Assembly (NCBI RefSeq): GCF_900112135.1 | Contig: NZ_FOLC01000006.1 | Location: 62,001 to 126,000, forward strand | Reading direction: 5' to 3' | From: Collimonas sp. OK412 | GTDB taxonomy: Bacteria > Pseudomonadota > Gammaproteobacteria > Burkholderiales > Burkholderiaceae_D | DNA: 64,000 bases | Part shown: one piece after another, positions 1 through 9,538 of the stretch | Position numbering within the stretch: position 1 is the first letter of the stretch | Layout: each line of letters opens with the position of its first letter | Program-made: the position numbers and the translations under genes | Notes under the pieces: model-generated | Databases searched by the model: none | What the model was told of the DNA's origin: nothing | Seen by the model: the letters and a program-made list of their open reading frames with translations, nothing else

Positions 1-318
1 TTTAGCGTTAGCGATGATGCGGGCAGCTTCTTCCGAAGCCGTTTTCTTGGCTTCGTCGACGATCAGCTGGCCGCGCTTTTCAGCTTCGCCAATGCGCTTT
101 TGACCTTCGTCGCGCGCGGTCGCCAGTTCTGCCGAAGCGCGCTTTTCAGCGGCTGCCAGATCTGCCTTGCCGCGATCAGCGGCTGCCAGGCCGTCCGCAA
201 TCTTCTTGGCGCGCTCATCGAGCGCCTTGGTCAGTGGCGGCCACACGAATTTCATCGTGAACAGCGCCAGGACAAAGAAGACCACGAACTGAGCAAACAA
301 TGTTGCGTTTAAGTTCAC
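1..318 (-). CDS. atpF: ATP synthase F0 subunit b (partial, 3' end outside window)
   Basis: This is the start of the F0 stator subunit b, which links the membrane a/c ring to F1. The visible 106 residues begin [11 protein letters not shown] with a GTG start, have one hydrophobic N-terminal helix (about residues 5-25), then a charged Ala/Lys/Glu-rich coiled-coil region with repeated AAEKR/DEAKK-like segments, as expected of subunit b. The GTG was chosen because it directly precedes the conserved NLNATL start and no in-frame ATG fits. It is third of the visible genes of the atpI-B-E-F operon, 66 bp after atpE. The C-terminal half runs off the left edge. Confidence 0.93.
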   Translation of the reverse strand, partial: MNLNATLFAQFVVFFVLALFTMKFVWPPLTKALDERAKKIADGLAAADRGKADLAAAEKRASAELATARDEGQKRIGEAEKRGQLIVDEAKKTASEEAARIIANAK

Positions 319-384
319 GGTAATTTCCTTCTCAGAATAACGTGTGCTGAAGTGACTCAGCAGATTCGGTTACGCTTGATTAAA

Positions 385-663
<279 letters not shown>

Positions 664-721
664 TTAATACAAAAAAACAAAACCAAAACAAGAACAACTA
701 CTGATTCAAATCCGGCGCCGG

Positions 722-1546
722 TTAGTGCGCCTCATGTGCCTGGCCGATATACACCAGCGTCAGCATCATGAAAATAAACGCTTGCAGCAACACGATCAGG
801 ATGTGGAAGATCGCCCAGATCGAGCCGGCCACGACATGTCCGACAAAACCAAACGCGGTGGCGGTCGAACCGAGCAGCGCGATCAGCAGGAACAACAGTT
901 CGCCGGCATACATGTTGCCGAACAGCCGCATCGCCAGCGACACAGTCTTTGCAGCAAATTCGATCAGGTTCAGCAGCAGGTTGGCAGGAGCCAGCCAGAT
1001 GCCGAAAGGCGCCGCCACCAGTTCGTGCAGGAAACCGCCAAAACCCTTGATCTTGAAGCTGTAGTACAGCATCAGCACCAGCACGCCGAGGGCGATGCCC
1101 ATGGTGCCGTTGAGGTCGGCGGTCGGCACCACGCGGTGGTGGGAAATCAGGCCGTCCAGGCCGACCAGCTTGAAGAAGCTGGAGAACAGGTCGACCGGCA
1201 GGAAGTCGAGCGAATTCATCAGGGCGACCCAGATGAACACGGTCAGCGCCAGCGGCGCGATGAAGCTGCGGTCGCCGTGGACGATGCCCTTGGCCTGGTC
1301 GTCGACCATCTCGACCACCATTTCGACGAAAGCCTGGAAGCGACCCGGAACGCCTGCAGTCGCTTTACGCGCGGCAAGGTACATCAACAGGCAGCCGACC
1401 ACGCCGGCGAACAGCGACCAGAAGATCGTGTCGATATTGATGATCGAAAAATCGACTATCTTGGATTGATGGCCAGTTGAAAAATGTCCAAGGTGATGGA
1501 CAATATACTCTGAGGGGGTTAGTGCGTCGCTTGAAGCTACAGTCAT
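722..1546 (-). CDS. atpB: ATP synthase F0 subunit a
   Basis: Membrane stator subunit a, which carries the two proton half-channels. The 274-residue length is typical for proteobacteria. Several hydrophobic helices are visible, and the signature helix [13 protein letters not shown] holds the essential arginine that faces the c-ring carboxylate. A late [22 protein letters not shown] helix follows. It overlaps the 3' end of atpI by 4 bp (ATGA), implying translational coupling, and precedes atpE by 91 bp. Confidence 0.97.
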   Translation of the reverse strand: MTVASSDALTPSEYIVHHLGHFSTGHQSKIVDFSIINIDTIFWSLFAGVVGCLLMYLAARKATAGVPGRFQAFVEMVVEMVDDQAKGIVHGDRSFIAPLALTVFIWVALMNSLDFLPVDLFSSFFKLVGLDGLISHHRVVPTADLNGTMGIALGVLVLMLYYSFKIKGFGGFLHELVAAPFGIWLAPANLLLNLIEFAAKTVSLAMRLFGNMYAGELLFLLIALLGSTATAFGFVGHVVAGSIWAIFHILIVLLQAFIFMMLTLVYIGQAHEAH

Positions 1547-1887
1547 GATCGATGTCTAAAAAGTAAGATTATGTAACTTTTGAGTACCACGATGAAGCTG
1601 ACGATGAATGCCGGCCAATTCAAATCGTGGTACAACCATACGACCGCGCCAATTAGCGCAATCGTTGTAGCAATTTTGACAAACTCTCCGATGAAAAAAG
1701 ACATCGGGTTGGCGCCACCTGGTTTGCGCGCGCTGATGTAAAGACGGAGAGCGAACAGTCCGTTGGGAACCGCGCAGCACACACCACCTAAAAGCGCGGA
1801 ACAGAATCCGGATACGCCGGCCAGTAAACCTGCCACACTTGCCAGCACGACCGTAGTAACAAATTGCATAAGCACGATGCGCAGCAT
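1543..1887 (-). CDS. atpI: ATP synthase subunit I (AtpI/UncI family)
   Basis: Small four-helix membrane protein that opens most proteobacterial atp operons. It is thought to assist c-ring assembly or Mg2+ supply and is not essential for catalysis. The 114-residue product has hydrophobic segments at about 8-30, 35-52, 63-85 and 90-110, with the family's [18 protein letters not shown] region in the first loop. It is the first gene of the operon, so the promoter should lie in the 292 bp between it and parB. The function within the family is inferred from position and topology. Confidence 0.88.
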   Translation of the reverse strand: MLRIVLMQFVTTVVLASVAGLLAGVSGFCSALLGGVCCAVPNGLFALRLYISARKPGGANPMSFFIGEFVKIATTIALIGAVVWLYHDLNWPAFIVSFIVVLKSYIILLFRHRS

Positions 1888-2179
1888 ACTGACCCAATAT
1901 TGTGCGAAGCCGCTCTTGCAACGCAGTTGACGAACGCGGCTGACACATCGCAGTTAATGCGCGCAGTTAAACACGTAACTAAGGCAAGTCCACGGCTGAT
2001 TTAGAAGCCCGAGGATTATAAAGGCTGGGCGCGGCTTTCGTCAAACTTTTGCTGCCGAATCATAAGCTTATGCAACAGATCCACTTGCCTGCGGAAGCCC
2101 GTTTTACGGGCCGTGCAACCGTACCGACAATCATCCTGATTGTGATCTGTGCACCAATAATGTGAAGTGTCCCGATTTT
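1888..2179. promoter_or_regulatory. Intergenic region: atp operon promoter / end of par operon
   Basis: No gene is seen here. The atp operon must start in this stretch, since atpI is its first gene. It also receives transcripts ending from parB. I could not assign a convincing -35/-10 pair or a strong terminator by eye. Confidence 0.5.
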
Positions 2180-3076
2180 CTATTCAGCGCCTTTGAGCCG
2201 CGCGATCAAACCGTCCAGCGTATCCAGGTCGGAAAAATCGATGATCAGCTGGCCGCGATTCTTGGCGGCGGTCTTGATCGTCACCTGGGTTGCCAGCAAA
2301 TCCGACAATTCTTCTTCCAGGCGTGCGATATCGCGCGACTTTTCCTTGTTCTTGGCGGGCCGGCCGGCGCCATCGGCTTCGGTAGTGGCGCGCACCACCA
2401 GTTTTTCGGTATCGCGCACCGACATCCGCTTGGCGACCACCTGGTTAGCCAGCGTGATCTGAGTTGCGGCGTCCACCGCCAGCAGCGCCCGTGCGTGCCC
2501 CATGTCGATATCGCCCGCCATCAGCATGGTCTGCACCGGCTTGGCCAGGTTCAGCAGGCGCAGCAGGTTCGAGACCGCGCTGCGTGAGCGCCCTACCGAT
2601 ACCGCCGCCTGTTCGTGGGTGAAACTGAAATCGGTGATCAGGCGATGGATACCCTGCGCTTCTTCCAGCGGATTCAGGTCCTCGCGCTGCATGTTTTCGA
2701 TCAGCGCCATCGCCGCCGTGGTCTGGTCGTCGACATCCTTGACCAGCACCGGCACTTCGATCAGGCCGGCCAGCTGGGCCGCCCGGAAACGGCGCTCGCC
2801 GGCGATGATTTCATAATGCTGGGCGCCGTTGTGCAAGGCGATCGGCCGCACCAGGATCGGCTGCAGCAAGCCCTGCTCCTTGATCGACGCCGCCAGCTCA
2901 GCCAGCGCGCCTTCGTCCATGCGGGTACGCGGCTGGTATTTGCCGGCCTGCATGACTGTCACGGCCAACACCGACGGCGCGCCGGCAATGGTCGGCACTG
3001 CCTCGGTGATGTCGGTTGATCCGCCCAGCAGTGCTTCAAGGCCGCGGCCCAGTCCTTTTGATTTCTTCGTGACCAT
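2180..3076 (-). CDS. parB: Chromosome partitioning protein ParB (Spo0J/Noc family)
   Basis: CTP-dependent sliding clamp that loads at parS and spreads along origin-proximal DNA. The 298-residue product has a basic N-terminal tail (KKSKGLGRGLEALL) of the type that contacts and activates ParA, then the CTP-binding ParB/Srx core with GERRFRAAQLA (about residues 92-102) and ENMQREDLNPLEEA. A helix-turn-helix parS reader follows (FTHEQAAVSVGRSRSAVSNLLRLL cut here to its core VGRSRSAVSN), then a C-terminal dimerisation domain. Two consensus parS sites lie 4.3-5.3 kb upstream of the gene. It is downstream of parA, separated by 123 bp. Confidence 0.97.
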   Translation of the reverse strand: MVTKKSKGLGRGLEALLGGSTDITEAVPTIAGAPSVLAVTVMQAGKYQPRTRMDEGALAELAASIKEQGLLQPILVRPIALHNGAQHYEIIAGERRFRAAQLAGLIEVPVLVKDVDDQTTAAMALIENMQREDLNPLEEAQGIHRLITDFSFTHEQAAVSVGRSRSAVSNLLRLLNLAKPVQTMLMAGDIDMGHARALLAVDAATQITLANQVVAKRMSVRDTEKLVVRATTEADGAGRPAKNKEKSRDIARLEEELSDLLATQVTIKTAAKNRGQLIIDFSDLDTLDGLIARLKGAE

Positions 3077-3124
3077 CTTTTTCCTACCGTAGATTACTGT
3101 TTTACTGATAACGTTGTGACAGGC

Positions 3125-3202
3125 TGTGGATAACCCTGTGAATAAACCTATGGATAAGCCTGTGATTAAAGCTGTATAAGGCTGTACATAAGCTGTGCAT
3201 TA
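3125..3202. repeat. Tandem array of 12-bp DnaA-box-like units in the parA-parB gap
   Basis: The gap between parA and parB carries repeated copies of TGTGGATAA-like 9-mers. They start at 3125 (TGTGGATAA, the exact complement of the DnaA box), 3137 (TGTGAATAA), 3149 (TATGGATAA), 3161 (TGTGATTAA) and 3173 (TGTATAAGG), exactly 12 bp apart. Decayed units follow at 3183 and 3194. The first two match the TTATNCACA consensus in reverse. All are in the same orientation and the last touches the end of parA. Confidence 0.8.
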
Positions 3203-3970
3203 CATGGTCTTGATACGCTCCACCATCTCTGCGCCAAAAGCGATATAAGCCTGCGCGCCCTTGGATGCAGCGTCAAAGCTGACGCCCGGCATGCCGTAGG
3301 AAGGCGCTTCGGCCAGCCGCACGTTGCGCGGGATCACGGTCTTGAACACCTTGTCGCCGAAATGCTTTTCCAGTTCGACCGACACCTGTTGCGACAAAGT
3401 CATGCGCGGATCGAACATCACCCGCAGCAGGCCAATGATCTTCAAGTCCGGGTTCAGGTTGGCGTGCACCTTCTTGATGGTGTTGACCAGGTCAGACAAG
3501 CCTTCCAGAGCATAATATTCGCACTGCATCGGGATGATCACGCCATGTGCCGCGCACAAGCCGTTCAAGGTCAGCATCGACAGCGCCGGCGGGCAATCGA
3601 TCAGGATGAAATCGTACTCGTCGGCAACCGCGATGAAAGCATCTTTCAAACGCTTTTCGCGATTCTCCAGTTCGACCATTTCCACTTCGGCGCCGGCCAG
3701 TTCGCGATTCGCCGGCAGCACATCGAAACCGCCGGTCTCGGAGGTCTTGCGCACCGATTTGATATCGGAGATACCCAGCAATACTTCATAAATCGTGGCA
3801 GACAATGTGCCCTTGTTGATCCCCGCCCCCATGGTGGCGTTGCCTTGCGGATCGAGGTCCGCCAGCAGCACCCGCTGGTTCAGTTGCGCAAGGCCGGCGG
3901 CCAGGTTCACGGCGGTAGTGGTTTTACCGACCCCGCCCTTTTGATTGGCGACACAAAATATTTTTGCCAT
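3200..3970 (-). CDS. parA: Chromosome partitioning ATPase ParA (Soj)
   Basis: Walker-type ATPase that forms the ATP-dependent DNA gradient which moves ParB-parS complexes. In other bacteria it also modulates DnaA. The 256-residue size without an N-terminal HTH is that of chromosomal Soj. The deviant Walker A motif KGGVGKTTTAVNLAAGLA is at residues 11-28 with the signature lysine, LLADLDPQGNATMG follows, and Walker B is FILIDCPPALS. It sits in an mnmG-rsmG-lysE-parA-parB order with 21 bp to the LysE gene upstream. Confidence 0.97.
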   Translation of the reverse strand: MAKIFCVANQKGGVGKTTTAVNLAAGLAQLNQRVLLADLDPQGNATMGAGINKGTLSATIYEVLLGISDIKSVRKTSETGGFDVLPANRELAGAEVEMVELENREKRLKDAFIAVADEYDFILIDCPPALSMLTLNGLCAAHGVIIPMQCEYYALEGLSDLVNTIKKVHANLNPDLKIIGLLRVMFDPRMTLSQQVSVELEKHFGDKVFKTVIPRNVRLAEAPSYGMPGVSFDAASKGAQAYIAFGAEMVERIKTM

Positions 3971-3991
3971 GTATTGGTGTAAAGGTCGTGA

Positions 3992-4627
3992 TTAGTTAGT
4001 CGTTAATTTGATGCCAAAGCCGATCAGGAAAATGCCCGCGGCCTTGGAAGCGAATGCAGCAATACGGCGATTGTGTCCCAGGCGCTTGGCCGCGGTATTC
4101 CCGAGCAGTACCAGCAGACTACCGTAAAACAGCGCGCAACTGGAGATGATTGCAGCCATGGTAAGGAAGGTCAGGCTGCCGCGCTGTGCCGCCGGATCAA
4201 TGAACAAAGGGAAGAACGCCATGTAGAACACGATCGCCTTGGGATTGATCAGCGTCACCAGGAAACCGCGGGTGAAATTGCTGACGCCGGCGAAACCCAC
4301 GGCAGCGCTGGCGCCCTCGCTCTTCCTGGCGAACAGCAGTTTGCAGCCGAGGTAAGCCAGGTAGGCCGCACCCAGGTATTGCACGCCCTTGAACACCAGC
4401 GGATTGGCGGTCAGCAGCGCGGCCACGCCTATCGCCGCCAGGAACATCAGCACCGCATCGCCCAGCATGATGCCGAACAGCGAGGCGTAACCGCCGCGCA
4501 CGCCTTCCCTGCCGGCGCTGGTCAGGATGCAAAACGTACCCGCGCCGGGCAGCGCCAGGAACACCATGGTTGCAACGATTAGTTGCCAGACGTCGGTAAT
4601 GCCAAGGGCGTGGAAAAATGCAGTCAT
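3992..4627 (-). CDS. LysE/RhtB family amino-acid exporter
   Basis: Inner-membrane exporter of the LysE/RhtB superfamily, likely exporting amino acids or related small metabolites; the substrate cannot be read from sequence. The 211 residues give about six hydrophobic segments. The family signature near the N terminus (PGAGTFCILTSAGREGVRGGYASLFGIMLGD, core GREGVRGGYAS) and the NFTRGFLVTLINPKAIVFYMAFFP region (core NPKAIVFYMAFFP) are clear. It lies between rsmG and parA, a placement seen in other Burkholderiales, so it is probably co-transcribed with the partition genes without being part of that process. Confidence 0.9.
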   Translation of the reverse strand: MTAFFHALGITDVWQLIVATMVFLALPGAGTFCILTSAGREGVRGGYASLFGIMLGDAVLMFLAAIGVAALLTANPLVFKGVQYLGAAYLAYLGCKLLFARKSEGASAAVGFAGVSNFTRGFLVTLINPKAIVFYMAFFPLFIDPAAQRGSLTFLTMAAIISSCALFYGSLLVLLGNTAAKRLGHNRRIAAFASKAAGIFLIGFGIKLTTN

Positions 4628-4646
4628 GATGGATTTGCTCCCGCTG

Positions 4647-5318
4647 TTATTTGCGTTTGATAAAAATCAGGTGGCGTTCTGCATCCAGCCCCGGTACCGC
4701 CAGAGGCCTGATTTCGGTGACTTCCCAGCCGGCCGGCAAGCGCGCGACCTCCTCATCCGGCCGCACGCCTTTCAGCGCGATGAACTGGCCGTCATCGGTC
4801 AGCAAATGCGCCGACCAGTTGATAAAATCGGCCAACTCCGCAAATGCCCGCGAAGTGATCACATCAAATTTCTGCGCTACCTGCAACTGTTCTACCCGGG
4901 CGGTGTGAACACTGACGTTGCCCAGGCCCAGCTCGGCTTTTACCTGGGTCAGGAATGCTGTTTTCTTGTGCACCGTGTCGACCATCGACACCCGCATCTG
5001 CGGCCTGGCCTTGCCGGCCCATATCGCCAGGATCATCCCCGGCAGGCCGCCGCCGGCGCCTACGTCGAGCACATTCTTTGCCTCGGAAAAAGCCGGCACT
5101 ACCGCCAGCGAATCCAGCAAATGGTGGGTCATCATCTGCGCCGGTTCGCGGATCGAAGTCAGGTTATAAACCTTGTTCCACTTTGCCAGCAGGTCCAGGT
5201 AAGCCAGCAGTTGCTGCTGCTGGTCCTGGTCCAGCGTGATTCCCAGTGCTGACGCACCTTGCTGCAGGCTCGCTTCCAGCGCTTGTTTTGCCGCCGGCGC
5301 GGTCTGCGTTGAACTCAT
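4647..5318 (-). CDS. rsmG: 16S rRNA (guanine527-N7)-methyltransferase RsmG
   Basis: SAM-dependent methyltransferase that makes m7G527 in the 530 loop of 16S rRNA. Loss of it gives low-level streptomycin resistance in other bacteria. The 223-residue product has the RsmG N-terminal helical region (LLAYLDLLAKWNKVYNLTSIR, core WNKVYNLTSIR), the SAM loop VLDVGAGGGLPGMILAI, and the conserved VITSRAFAELADF segment. Directly downstream of mnmG (69 bp), the widespread gidA-gidB pairing, and followed by the LysE gene after 19 bp. Confidence 0.97.
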   Translation of the reverse strand: MSSTQTAPAAKQALEASLQQGASALGITLDQDQQQQLLAYLDLLAKWNKVYNLTSIREPAQMMTHHLLDSLAVVPAFSEAKNVLDVGAGGGLPGMILAIWAGKARPQMRVSMVDTVHKKTAFLTQVKAELGLGNVSVHTARVEQLQVAQKFDVITSRAFAELADFINWSAHLLTDDGQFIALKGVRPDEEVARLPAGWEVTEIRPLAVPGLDAERHLIFIKRK

Positions 5319-5387
5319 GTTGCCACTCCTCGATTATCCCGGCAATTACCTTGATGGTAGTTGATCAGATAGTTGATAACTAAGCAA

Positions 5388-7313
5388 TCAGGCAGCCTGA
5401 TCGTCTGCATTCAGCCGCTTCATGCCGCCCTTTTTCAGGTGCACCAGCAAGAGCGACAAGGCGGCCGGCGTAACGCCGGAAATGCGCGAAGCCTGGCCGA
5501 AGGTCTCCGGCCGGTGCAGATTCAGCTTCTGGCGCACTTCGATAGACAGCGCCTGCACGTCCATGTAGTCCAGGTCGGCGGGCAGCTTCAGGTTTTCATT
5601 ATGTTCATGGCGCTCGACTTCCTTCGCCTGGCGGTCGATGTACCCGGCGTACTTGACCTGGATCTCGACCTGCTCTTTGACCGTGTCGTCCTGCACGCCC
5701 GGACCGCCCAGGTCCTGGCCATCGAGACCCTTGAGCGTCATCAGTTGATCGTAAGAAACGTTTGGACGGCGCAGCAGGTCGACCAGGGAATATTCGCGTT
5801 CGATGGCCTTGCCCAGCAAGCGCTCTGCCTCGGCTTCGGCCACGATGCGCGGGTTGACCCAGGTTGAGCGCAGGCGCTCCATCTCGACCGCAACCGCTTC
5901 GCGCTTTTTCTCGAATTGCGTCCATTGGGCATCGCCGACGCAACCCAGCTGGCGGCCGATTTCGGTCAGGCGCAAGTCGGCATTATCTTCACGCAGGCTG
6001 AGGCGGTACTCGGCGCGGCTGGTGAACATGCGATAAGGCTCTTGCACGCCCTGGGTAATCAGGTCGTCCACCAGCACGCCAAGGTAAGCTTCGTCGCGGC
6101 GCGGTGTCCAGGCATCGCGCTCCTGCGTCTGCAGCGCGGCGTTCAAGCCGGCCAGCATGCCTTGGGCGGCTGCCTCTTCATAACCGGTAGTGCCATTGAT
6201 CTGGCCGGCAAAATACAAGCCCTGGATCGACTTGGTTTCCAGCGAAGCCTTCAAGGCGCGCGGATCGAAATAATCGTATTCGATTGCATAGCCGGGACGC
6301 AAGATGTGGGCGTTCTCCAGCCCGCGCATCGAATGCACCAGGGCCAGCTGCACGTCGAACGGCAGACTTGTCGAAATGCCATTAGGGTAGAACTCGTTGG
6401 TTGTCAGCCCTTCCGGCTCCAAGAATATCTGGTGCGAATCCTTGCCTGCAAAGCGGTGGATCTTGTCTTCTATCGATGGGCAGTAGCGCGGCCCTACTCC
6501 TTCGATCACGCCGGTATACATCGGGCTGCGATCAAGGCCGGCGCGGATGATGTCATGCGTTTGCTGGTTGGTATGGGTAATCCAGCAAGGCAGTTGGGCC
6601 GGATGCATGGCGGTATTGCCCATTACCGAGAATACCGGCACCGGATCGAGATCGCCCGGCTGTTCCTGCATCACGGAAAAATCAATAGTGCGGCCGTCGA
6701 TGCGCGGCGGCGTGCCAGTCTTCAGGCGGCCTTGCGGCAGTTTCAATTCTTTCAGGCGCGCCGACAGGGAGATTGCAGGCGGATCGCCGGCACGGCCGGC
6801 GGAGTAGTTGTTGAGGCCGACGTGGATCTTCCCATCCAGGAAAGTACCGGCGGTCAGCACCACTGCCCTGCTACGGAACTGGATACCGACTTGCGTAACG
6901 GCGCCGACCACGCGATCACCCTCCACCAGCAGGTCATCCACCGCTTGCTGGAACAGCCAGAGATTTTCCTGGTTTTCCAGGCGCGAACGGATAGCTTGCT
7001 TGTACAGGATACGGTCAGCTTGTGCGCGGGTCGCCCGTACTGCCGGCCCCTTTGAGGAATTCAGGATACGAAACTGGATGCCCGCTTCGTCGGTAGCGAT
7101 AGCCATTGCACCACCCATCGCATCAACCTCTTTTACCAGGTGGCCCTTACCTATCCCGCCGATTGAAGGGTTGCACGACATCTGGCCCAAGGTCTCGATA
7201 TTGTGTGTCAACAATAGAGTCTTCTGGCCCATGCGGGCAGACGCCAACGCGGCTTCGGTGCCGGCGTGGCCGCCGCCGACGACGATTACATCAAAATGTG
7301 TAGGAAAAAGCAT
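5388..7313 (-). CDS. mnmG: tRNA uridine-5-carboxymethylaminomethyl modification enzyme MnmG (GidA)
   Basis: FAD enzyme that, with MnmE, installs the cmnm5 group on wobble uridine 34 of several tRNAs. The 641 residues match full length. The N-terminal Rossmann FAD motif [19 protein letters not shown] is at about 11-29, followed by the GidA signatures [16 protein letters not shown] and [11 protein letters not shown]. The latter includes the folate/FAD-site region. [21 protein letters not shown] lies near residue 375, and the C-terminal helical MnmE/tRNA-binding domain follows. It appears to be the first gene of the mnmG-rsmG-lysE-parA-parB run. Confidence 0.98.
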   Translation of the reverse strand: MLFPTHFDVIVVGGGHAGTEAALASARMGQKTLLLTHNIETLGQMSCNPSIGGIGKGHLVKEVDAMGGAMAIATDEAGIQFRILNSSKGPAVRATRAQADRILYKQAIRSRLENQENLWLFQQAVDDLLVEGDRVVGAVTQVGIQFRSRAVVLTAGTFLDGKIHVGLNNYSAGRAGDPPAISLSARLKELKLPQGRLKTGTPPRIDGRTIDFSVMQEQPGDLDPVPVFSVMGNTAMHPAQLPCWITHTNQQTHDIIRAGLDRSPMYTGVIEGVGPRYCPSIEDKIHRFAGKDSHQIFLEPEGLTTNEFYPNGISTSLPFDVQLALVHSMRGLENAHILRPGYAIEYDYFDPRALKASLETKSIQGLYFAGQINGTTGYEEAAAQGMLAGLNAALQTQERDAWTPRRDEAYLGVLVDDLITQGVQEPYRMFTSRAEYRLSLREDNADLRLTEIGRQLGCVGDAQWTQFEKKREAVAVEMERLRSTWVNPRIVAEAEAERLLGKAIEREYSLVDLLRRPNVSYDQLMTLKGLDGQDLGGPGVQDDTVKEQVEIQVKYAGYIDRQAKEVERHEHNENLKLPADLDYMDVQALSIEVRQKLNLHRPETFGQASRISGVTPAALSLLLVHLKKGGMKRLNADDQAA

Positions 7314-7409
7314 AGTGCGCCTCTTGGAGACGATGAAAAACAGTGGGCTGAGGCGTGATTATAAAGCATGCAGCTATCGCTTACACCCTCCCGCACACAG
7401 TGTCGCGAT

Positions 7410-7425
7410 TGTTTCACGTGAAACA
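7410..7425. promoter_or_regulatory. parS: parS site 1 (ParB-binding centromere sequence)
   Basis: The 16-bp sequence TGTTTCACGTGAAACA is a perfect match to the consensus chromosomal parS palindrome. It lies 97 bp upstream of mnmG, in the gap to the TSUP gene. Confidence 0.96.
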
Positions 7426-7460
7426 TTGAACAAACCGGAGTTATCGCGCCCAAAACAACA

Positions 7461-7492
7461 ACGGCGATTGTTTCACGTGAAACAATCGCCGT
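7461..7492. promoter_or_regulatory. parS: parS site 2 inside a 32-bp perfect palindrome
   Basis: A second exact parS core, TGTTTCACGTGAAACA, occupies 7469-7484, 59 bp from site 1. Here the symmetry extends eight more bases on each side (ACGGCGAT / ATCGCCGT), giving a perfect 32-bp inverted repeat. On the minus strand the hairpin follows the TSUP stop codon and is trailed by a T-rich run (TGTTGTTTTG), so it may also act as that gene's terminator. Confidence 0.95.
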
Positions 7493-7512
7493 TAGTGGTG
7501 GCGTCGAGAAAA

Positions 7513-8286
7513 TTATTTAAGGAAGGCGTCGTAACCCGTTTTCAAGATCAATACCGACACCACCAGCAAAAACAGCTTCCGTACAAAACCGCTTCCATGT
7601 TTCAGCGCCAAGCGTGTACCAACCAACGAACCACCAACATTACAGATAGCCATTATCAATCCAAGCTGCCAGATGATATGCCCGCTATATCCAAACCACA
7701 GCAAGGCAGCCAGGTTGGTCGCCACATTGATAACCTTGGATACGGCGGAAGCAGCCAGGAAATCGAAACCGAAAAATCGCACAAACAGGAAAATCAGGAA
7801 GCTACCTGTACCAGGGCCGAAAACACCGTCATAAAAACCAATCCCACCGCCGATCAGCACCGCAAGCAGCTTCTCTTTCGAGCCGGTATGCAGAGGAGCA
7901 TGAATACTGCCGAAATCTTTCTTCTTCACCGTGTATATCGCGACCGCCAGCAAAATGAACGGCAGCGATTTGCGAATGGCCTCAGTCGGTATATGCGTTA
8001 CGGTATAGGCACCGAGGAAGGCAAACAGGAATGCCGCTCCCGCTGCGGGCAATGCCGCACTCCATGCCAGCTTGACCCGTTTGGCGAAATTGACCGCGGC
8101 GGCGCTGGTGCCGAATATCCCGGCCAGCTTGTTGGTGCCGAATACGGTAGCCGGCGCGGCATTGGGCAGCATCGAGAATAAGGCAGGTATCTGGATCAAG
8201 CCCCCTCCTCCGACCACGGCGTCAATCAAGCCGGCAACAAAACTGGCAAGGGCAAGGATAAGGAAATCGGGGAATAACTCAGGCAT
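7513..8286 (-). CDS. TSUP (TauE/SafE, DUF81) family membrane permease
   Basis: Membrane transporter of the 4-toluene sulfonate uptake permease family. Members move sulfonates, sulfite or other small anions, and the substrate here is unknown. The 257 residues contain two related halves, each opening with a hydrophobic glycine-rich helix: SFVAGLIDAVVGGGGLIQIPAL near residue 14 and GGGIGFYDGVFGPGTGSFLIF near residue 142. The start is the ATG of MPELFPDF; an in-frame TTG ten codons upstream adds a polar stretch and is less likely. A single-gene unit facing away from the liv operon's end. Confidence 0.88.
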   Translation of the reverse strand: MPELFPDFLILALASFVAGLIDAVVGGGGLIQIPALFSMLPNAAPATVFGTNKLAGIFGTSAAAVNFAKRVKLAWSAALPAAGAAFLFAFLGAYTVTHIPTEAIRKSLPFILLAVAIYTVKKKDFGSIHAPLHTGSKEKLLAVLIGGGIGFYDGVFGPGTGSFLIFLFVRFFGFDFLAASAVSKVINVATNLAALLWFGYSGHIIWQLGLIMAICNVGGSLVGTRLALKHGSGFVRKLFLLVVSVLILKTGYDAFLK

Positions 8287-8487
8287 GATGAACCAGGCGA
8301 TATTAAAGACACGCAATTTTACGTGTCCGGGCCCGGGTGAGCATGCCAGGCAGCTATGTTATTTAGTCATAGCTATCCAAGTAATTCGATTGGCTGAACA
8401 GGATGGAAAAGTTCAAGCAAGCAACTTAATTAACTTCGGCACGACTGCTTAATATTTAAGCAGTCCAGATATCCCTATCCCCTAAAC

Positions 8488-8524
8488 AAAAAGCCCGTAC
8501 CAGCCAAGCTGGGTACGGGCTTTT
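8488..8524. terminator. Bidirectional rho-independent terminator
   Basis: An A-run, 13-bp stem (AAAAGCCCGTACC pairing with GGTACGGGCTTTT) and T-run lie downstream of livM. The symmetry allows termination from either side. It ends the liv operon on the minus strand. Confidence 0.9.
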
Positions 8525-8545
8525 AAAGATACGGCCGGGACTACG

Positions 8546-9538
8546 TCATCTGGCGCCGGAACGCTTGAGCAAGGCCGAGATTTCACCGACAATCCCGCGC
8601 CGGAACGCCAGCACGCAGACAATGAAGATAAAGCCAGTAACGATAGTGACCGACTCGCCAAGTCCACTGAACCATTCGATATGCGTCACCGAGGCCAGCC
8701 AGTTACCGATATCGCCCAGCTTGTTCTCCAGCACGATGATGATCAGCGCACCGACGATCGGTCCTATGATCGTGCCCAAACCACCCACCAAGGTCATCAG
8801 CACCACCAGCCCCGACATGGTCCAGTGCACGTCGGTCAGCGTTTCAAAACCCAGCACCAGGGTCTTGGTAGAACCGGCCAGGCCTGACAGCGCGGCCGAC
8901 AGGACAAAGGCCAGCAGCTTGTAGCGGCTGACGTCGTAGCCGAGCGAAATGGCGCGCGGCTCGTTTTCCTTGATCGCTTTCAGCACCTGGCCAAACGGCG
9001 AGTTCACGGTGCGCATGATCAGCGCGAAGCCAGCCACTGCAATCGCCAGCACCACATAGTACAAAGTCAGGTCGTTGCCGAGATCGATAAAACCGAACAG
9101 ATGCCCGCGCGGCACACCCTGCAAGCCATCCTCGCCGCCGGTGAACGGCATTTGCAGGCAAACGAAATACAGCATCTGCGCCAGCGCCAAGGTAATCATC
9201 GTGAAGTAGATGCCCTGGCGGCGGATCGCCAGGCTGCCCATTACCAGGCCGATCAGGGCGCCCGCCGCAGTCCCTGCCAGCAAGCCCACTTCAGTCGGCA
9301 AGCCGAGCTTGGTCAAGACATAACCTGCGATATAGCCGGCGCCGCCGAAGAATGCAGCATGTCCAAACGACAACAATCCAGTAAAGCCGATCAGCAGGTT
9401 GAACGCGCAGGCAAACAGCGCGAAGCAGATGATCTTCATCAGGAACACCGGATAAATGCCGAACGGCGCCGCCAGTGCCGCAGCCAACAGCAAACCGTAG
9501 CCTATTTTCTTGTTCATGTTCATAGCCGCTCCGCTCAT
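8546..9538 (-). CDS. livM: ABC transporter permease, LivM type
   Basis: Second inner-membrane subunit of a branched-chain-amino-acid-family (HAAT) ABC importer. The 330 residues contain about eight to ten hydrophobic segments. The LivM features GLLSFGHAAFFGGAGYIAGY (core SFGHAAFFG), the RTVNSPFGQVLKAIKENEPRAISLGYD coupling loop (core AIKENEPRA) and GGLGTIIGPIVGA are present. The start is the ATG overlapping the livH stop (ATGA). The frame stays open much further upstream, but that part lies inside livH and is a shadow. Last gene of the operon. Confidence 0.95.
   Translation of the reverse strand: MSGAAMNMNKKIGYGLLLAAALAAPFGIYPVFLMKIICFALFACAFNLLIGFTGLLSFGHAAFFGGAGYIAGYVLTKLGLPTEVGLLAGTAAGALIGLVMGSLAIRRQGIYFTMITLALAQMLYFVCLQMPFTGGEDGLQGVPRGHLFGFIDLGNDLTLYYVVLAIAVAGFALIMRTVNSPFGQVLKAIKENEPRAISLGYDVSRYKLLAFVLSAALSGLAGSTKTLVLGFETLTDVHWTMSGLVVLMTLVGGLGTIIGPIVGALIIIVLENKLGDIGNWLASVTHIEWFSGLGESVTIVTGFIFIVCVLAFRRGIVGEISALLKRSGAR

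Noticed and set aside
725-1480. Long open frame opposite atpB on the plus strand
   Set aside because: It is a reverse-strand shadow of a clear conserved gene, with a Gln/His/Arg-rich product typical of antisense frames in GC-rich DNA.
3125-3202. 12-bp repeats considered as a CRISPR or plasmid iteron array
   Set aside because: Units are too short for CRISPR, have no spacers, and no Rep gene is present. ParAB with consensus parS indicates a chromosome.
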